A DNA stretch of 64,000 nt, from positions 67,417,742 to 67,481,741 of the forward strand of contig NC_037670.1 in NCBI RefSeq assembly GCF_003255815.1, written 5' to 3'. The translations under genes were made by a program, and so were the position numbers. This DNA is from Theropithecus gelada (taxonomy: Eukaryota > Chordata > Mammalia > Primates > Cercopithecidae). Every line of letters starts with the position of its first letter. Positions within the stretch are counted from its first letter, which is position 1. Of this stretch, positions 60,094 to 64,000 are shown piece after piece. The notes beneath the pieces were generated by a model. It was not told the DNA's origin, did no database searches, and was given only the letters and a program-made list of their open reading frames with translations.

Positions 60094-60533
60094 TGTATTA
60101 GTTAGGGTTCCCTAGAGGGACAGAACAGGTAGGATAGATATATCTATATATAGGTGAGTTTATTAAGTATTAACTTACATGATCCCAAAGTTCCACAGCA
60201 GGCTGGCTGCAAGCTTAAGGAGCAAGGAGAGCCAGTCTGAGTCTCAAAACTGAAGAACTTGGAGCCCGATGTTTGAGAACAGGAAGCATTTAGCATGGAA
60301 GAAAAATGTAGGTTGGGAGGCTAGGCCAGTCTTGCCTTTTCACATCTTTTTGCTTGCTTCATATTTGCTAGCAGCTGATTAGATTGTACCCACCAGATTA
60401 AGGGGGGGTCTGCCTTCCCCAGCCCACTGACTCAAATGTTAATCTCCTTTGTCAACACCCTCACAGACACCCCAAGATCAATATTTTACATCCTTCAATC
60501 CAATCAAGTTGACACTCAGTATTAACCATCACA
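60094..60533 (-). repeat. 5' LTR of the ERV-L provirus (MLT2A-type)
   Basis: 440 bases from tgtattagttagggttccct to cactcagtattaaccatcac(a) on the plus strand. It is homologous along its length with 53438-54131, without the microsatellite expansion. A gtttattaagtattaac segment supplies the poly(A)-signal side on the minus strand. Confidence 0.93.
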
Positions 60534-60841
60534 AGTCCACCCCTTGTTAACTTGAACCCATATACATCTCCTGAGATCATATATAATCTTCAAATAAAGA
60601 CAAAAATAAGGTCATAATTATGCCTAACATAATACAACTATCACAACTATCCTTCGTACAACCAGAAATGCATCAATCCCCAGCTCAAATATTATTAGAT
60701 AAGGTTAACAATACTTAAATGCTGATAGGGAGTCAATAAATCTTATGTTGTACGATAAAGGAAATAAAATGAAGATATCTTCTTAGTATAAGTGTGTACA
60801 TGCACAAACATGTTTTTAACAAAAGGAGGCGGAAATACCCA
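60534..60841 (-). repeat. Copy of the ERV-L 3' internal end lying outside the 5' LTR
   Basis: Aligns with 54132-54428, which lies directly upstream of the 3' LTR in the provirus: shared words agtccaccccttgt, acatctcctgagatcata, taatcttcaaataaagacaa, aaggtcataattatgcctaa, acaaacatgtttttaacaaa and atac[t/c]catgac. Homology stops at catgac in both. It should not be here in a normal provirus. Confidence 0.93.
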
Positions 60842-61088
60842 TGACTCAAGTTGGACACTGTTGGTGTATAGAAATGCTACTGATTTTTGTACATTGATTT
60901 CGTATCCCAAAACTTCGCTGAAGTTGTTTCATCAGATCTAGGAGCTTATAGGGTTTTCTCAACATAGAGTCATATCATCTGCAAAAAGAGACAGTTTGAC
61001 TTCTTCTCTTTCTCTTTAGATGCCTTTTATTTCTTTATCTTGCATGGTTACTCTGGCAAAGACTTTCAGTGCTATGTCGAATAGAGGT
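60842..61088 (-). mobile_element. L1 (same element as 51675-53437), upstream part
   Basis: Continues the interrupted L1 in order: ttggacactgttggtgtata, gtacattgatttcgtatccc, catctgcaaaaagagacagt and ctctggcaaagactttcagt. Few L1 bases seem lost across the provirus. It breaks off at gtcgaatagaggt, where an LTR begins. Confidence 0.88.
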
Positions 61089-61729
61089 TACCGGAAAGAG
61101 CTCCTAATCCAGACCCCAAGAGAGGGTTCTTGGACCTCTCACAAAAAAGAATTCAGGATGAGTCCATAAAGTGAAAGCAAATTTATTAAGAAAGTAAAGG
61201 AATAAAGAATGGCTACTCCATAAGCAGAGCTGCCCCGATGACTGCTGATTGCCTATTTTTATGGTTATTTATTGATTATATGCTAAATAAGAGGTGGATT
61301 ATTTATGAGTTTTCCAGGAAATGCCTGGGCAATTCCTGGAACTGAGGGAACCCCTTAAAAGGGGTTCCTCCCCCTTTTAGACCACGTAAGGTAACTTCCT
61401 GATCTTTTCATGGCATTTGTAAACTGTCATGGCACTGGTGGGAGTATCTTTTGGCATGCTAATGTATTATAATTAGCTTATAATGAGCAGTGAGGATGAC
61501 CAGAGGTCACTTTCATCTCCATTTTGGTTTTGGTGGGCTTTGGCCAGCTTCTTTACCACAGCCTGTTTTATCAGCAAGATCTTTATGACCTGTTTCTTGT
61601 GCCAACCTCCTGTCTAATCCTGTGACTTAGAACGCCTAACCTCCTGGGAATGCAGGCCAGTAGGTCTCAGCCTTGTCTCACCCAGTCTGTATTCAAGACA
61701 GAGTTGCTCTGGTTCAAACGCCTTTGACA
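61089..61729 (-). mobile_element. ERV1-class solo LTR (LTR9-like; name not confirmed)
   Basis: Read on the minus strand it starts tgtcaaaggcgtttgaacca, includes taaaacaggctgtggtaaag, ccaccaaaaccaaaatggag and a poly(A) signal (ttaataaatttgctttcact), and ends near gaaccctctcttggggtctg and ctcctttccgg. Both flanks are sharp: L1 on one side, unassigned sequence on the other. Confidence 0.75.
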
Positions 61730-61984
61730 GGCTGACCCAAAACCCTGTGGAAGGTCACCAGTAACAGACTGGGTTGGGGCTGAATGGGATAACATGCAAT
61801 GTCAGACCCCAGGATTCAGTGATGTTCCATTTCAAAATCTGGGCAAATCTAGTTTCTTAGAGAACTGACAGGTTGGCATGACTCTGTTTTTACAGACCAA
61901 AAAACTGAGCTGCAGAAAAGTTTAGGCTGTCGTTCACAGACTGAACCTGTTCTGTGAAGGTCTCAAGAGACCCTTAAACTATTT
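61730..61984. other. Unassigned sequence after the LTR
   Basis: The L1 does not resume here, so the LTR lies at a rearranged or truncated edge. No family recognised. Confidence 0.45.
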
Positions 61985-62158
61985 TTGTATGTGTGTATTA
62001 TGTATGTTTGTGTACATGTGTGTATATGTGAATATGTATATGTATTATGCATGTGTATGTTATGCGGGTGTATGTGTGTATGTATGAAAGTGTGTTATAT
62101 ATGTCTGTATATGTTTGTATGTATTATATGAGTGTATATTATGTATGTATGTATTTTG
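61985..62158. repeat. TATG/TGTA-rich imperfect microsatellite
   Basis: tgtatgtgtgtattatgtat and similar, diverged (TATG)n with (TG)n patches. Confidence 0.9.
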
Positions 62159-63104
62159 GGAATCACAGAACCAAGAATATTACCCCAATTTTTTTGCTGT
62201 AATTCAGAGTGCTTCTCAAATGTGAGCCAGCATCAGAATCATCTCGCCTAGATGGCATGCAAAAACTTGAATTGCTTCCTATGCCCTCACAAGGTTTCTC
62301 TTTTAGTCGGTCTGCAGTGGAGCCAGAGAATATCTCCTAGATGATATGATGCCAGGTACCCTGCTTTAAGAATCCCCACTATATTTGTTATAAACTTTCT
62401 GCTTAAAGAGCCTATATCTTACCTATTTCCTTACTCTGTTTAAAAGATTAGAAGGACTAAAATCTAATTGAAAAGCTGGGAAAATATTTTTAAATAGTTA
62501 AAATTTGCATTTTCTATTAGCTGAACAGGAATAAAAATTAGCAATTCTGTTTGATAGACATAATCTGTTCTATTTATAGCTATGTAATTATAGAAGCAAT
62601 AACTCTTCCTATTAAAATTCCCAGTGGTATATGTATTTACTCTCATTCTGAGCAGGTCAGCTGGGATTAAACCGTAATGACCCAATCCACACACACACAA
62701 CCACCAATGAACAGAGGACTCATAATTCATGTCACTAAATTGATTTAAAAGCTGGAGAAAGGACTTTAATGTTTACCTAAATACTTTGCATAACCCCAAA
62801 GAGTCACGTTGATGATTTAAATGAGTTTTATACCATAGAGCTACAGGATGAGTAGAGTTTCCATGGGAGAAGTACTCGTTCTCCCAACACTTTCTAGCTC
62901 ACGTATTTGTATGGATGAAAATGTAGAGCTTTTGGTGCATCAAGAGTCTTAAAATTATTAATTATATAGACAGGCTTTTATGAATTAATGTTAAAAGGAA
63001 AAAGAAAATTGTACACTCAGTATGAGTCTAAGCACATTAAAATATCCAGTGTACAGAAGATATGACTTCCTATATAGATGTCTATGTTTTCTCCAATAAG
63101 TAAA
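62159..63104. other. Unassigned AT-rich flank
   Basis: No exon, RNA or clear repeat family. Confidence 0.4.
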
Positions 63105-63290
63105 AATCATAGTCACTGACACTCAGAGCCTGCACTATGTGCCAAGCCCTGCTCTAAGCACTTTTCATATCATAGCTCATGCTGTCCTCGTGGTGTTCCT
63201 GCAGATAGATGCATGTAAGGACACTGAGTCACAGAGCTGTAGGTAACTTCCCCAAGGTCCCACAGTGGTAGCCCAGGCCCCACATTCTTG
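63105..63290 (-). repeat. MIR element
   Basis: Antisense MIR text: ctatgtgccaagccctgctc, taagcacttttcatatcata, gacactgagtcacagagctg and acttccccaaggtcccacag. Confidence 0.75.
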
Positions 63291-63349
63291 CTGTCACTCC
63301 TGCACCAGCCTCTTTTTAATGTGTCTAACTGTAAAGATGCAAGTATGCT

Positions 63350-63382
63350 GGCCAGGTGCGGGGTCTCACGCCTGTAATCTCC
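63350..63382 (+). mobile_element. Alu 5' stub (about 33 bases)
   Basis: ggccaggtgcggggtctcac followed by gcctgtaatct matches only the first bases of an Alu. The rest of the element is absent. Confidence 0.6.
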
Positions 63383-63679
63383 ATGGGAACTTTTCTCTGA
63401 GACAAACAACAGAGTCAGGAAAGGCTTTCTTAGCCTCTTGGCCCAAGGACAGGGGATCTTTCACACCAGAACAACACTGTGCAGGTGGTTACCTGCCCCC
63501 AGGAGATCCACACTCGGTTTTGGGATGGAGTAGCCTTAGCCCCACTTTGTGGGTCTGTAAGTTGAGGTCCAAAGAAACAGATATTGCCAAGGCCACGCAG
63601 ACAGTGAGAAACCTGTGTTCTGATGCAAAGCTGCCATTGATGCACCCATGATCTCATGTAGGTTCCAATGGATACATGC

Positions 63680-63735
63680 AAGCACACACATGCACACACA
63701 TACACACACACCCAAACAGGCACACACACACACAT
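63680..63735. repeat. (CA)n microsatellite, interrupted
   Basis: gcacacacatgcacacacat and acacacacacccaaacaggc, then (ca)8. Confidence 0.93.
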
Positions 63736-63846
63736 GGTCTGGCAATCATAAGGAGGAGGATTCTTGTGAAGCCATATCCCCTCCTGATGGGTCTCCCCGG
63801 TCAAATGCACTCCCCCACCCCCAAGAAGCACCCCACTCCACTGTAC

Positions 63847-64000
63847 CTTGGCAGTCTCCACTAGGTCTCTAATCTTTCCTGCAATATTTCTGTTCACAGT
63901 TGGTGGTGGGTATTCTGGCCTTTTGGGGTTCTTAGAGCGACGGCCTTTTGCACCCAGTTTTCTCCTGGGCTCTTCTGCACCTGTGCGGTGCACATGAAGG
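63847..64000 (-). other. Possible unidentified coding exon, cut by the window edge
   Basis: On the minus strand a frame is open from the window edge. It reads HRTGAEEPRRKLGAKGRRSK then NPKRPEYPPPTVNRNIAGKI and RDLVETAK, and reaches a donor-like AAG|gtacag exactly at a codon boundary (63847). The protein is basic, non-repetitive and unlike the repeat-derived frames around it; beyond the donor the frame becomes low-quality CA-repeat translation. I do not recognise the protein. It could equally be a chance open frame or an old pseudogene fragment. It is not part of ADCY1 as known. Confidence 0.3.

Larger units (their letters stand above)
53438..60841 (-). mobile_element. ERV-L (HERV-L-like) provirus with two MLT2-type LTRs
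   Basis: Endogenous retrovirus of the ERV-L class, inserted in an antisense L1. Reading on the minus strand, the order is a 308-base internal fragment, 5' LTR, tRNA-Leu primer-binding site, gag, protease, RT, RNase H, integrase, dUTPase, 3' internal end, 3' LTR. The lack of env and the dUTPase placed after integrase are known features of HERV-L. All coding parts carry stops or frameshifts except the dUTPase frame. An Alu is inserted in the 5' gag/leader region. The copy is a dead fossil. Confidence 0.93.

Noticed and set aside
1..64000. CRISPR arrays, riboswitches, operons or mobile bacterial elements
   Set aside because: None seen; the window is mammalian nuclear DNA and the tandem repeats present are microsatellites or minisatellites.

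Overview
The window is primate nuclear DNA, very probably from an Old World monkey. It is dense in Alu, L1, MIR/L2, MaLR and ERV repeats. Two Alu copies (about 15.0 and 48.7 kb) carry the AluYR-type changes common in cercopithecids ('gggtttacgcc', 'caggcttgagcc') and have perfect target-site duplications. A 380-base run of N in the most GC-rich part suggests a draft assembly.

Only one protein-coding gene can be supported: ADCY1, the calmodulin-stimulated adenylate cyclase type 1, on the minus strand. Exon 1 (30959 up to the gap at 31585) encodes the cytosolic N-terminus and transmembrane helices 1 to 5. Exon 2 (12504-12653) encodes helix 6 and the start of the C1 region. The start codon and 5'UTR fall in the gap, which sits inside a CpG island (about 30.5-32.6 kb) that is the likely promoter. 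Bases 12654-30958 are intron 1, and 1-12503 are the start of intron 2, which runs off the window. Bases above about 32.6 kb lie upstream of the gene.

Layout. 1-2.6 kb: three L1 3' pieces in series. 2.6-12.5 kb: intron 2 with an MLT1-type LTR, an Alu, an antisense L1M, a degenerate 40-base array and a CA-rich tract. 12.7-31 kb: intron 1 with an MLT1-type LTR, six Alus, a 69-base tandem duplication, CA- and TG-rich tracts and a G-rich array. 32.6-47 kb: upstream flank with L2, MIR, solo LTRs (including a solo LTR nested in an older LTR) and Alus. 47-61 kb: a pile of nested retroelements. An old sense L1M is cut by Alus and a young L1. Two antisense L1s follow, and the second is split by a 7.4 kb ERV-L provirus. 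61-64 kb: an ERV1-like LTR, AT-rich flank and, at the window edge, an unidentified open frame that could be an exon.

The most unusual structure is the ERV-L provirus (53438-60841, minus strand). It has two MLT2-type LTRs, a tRNA-Leu primer-binding site, remnants of gag, protease, RT, RNase H, integrase and dUTPase, and no visible env. About 300 bases of its 3' internal region are repeated outside the 5' LTR, as if the integrated DNA carried an extended LTR unit. I did not find a new cellular system in this window.
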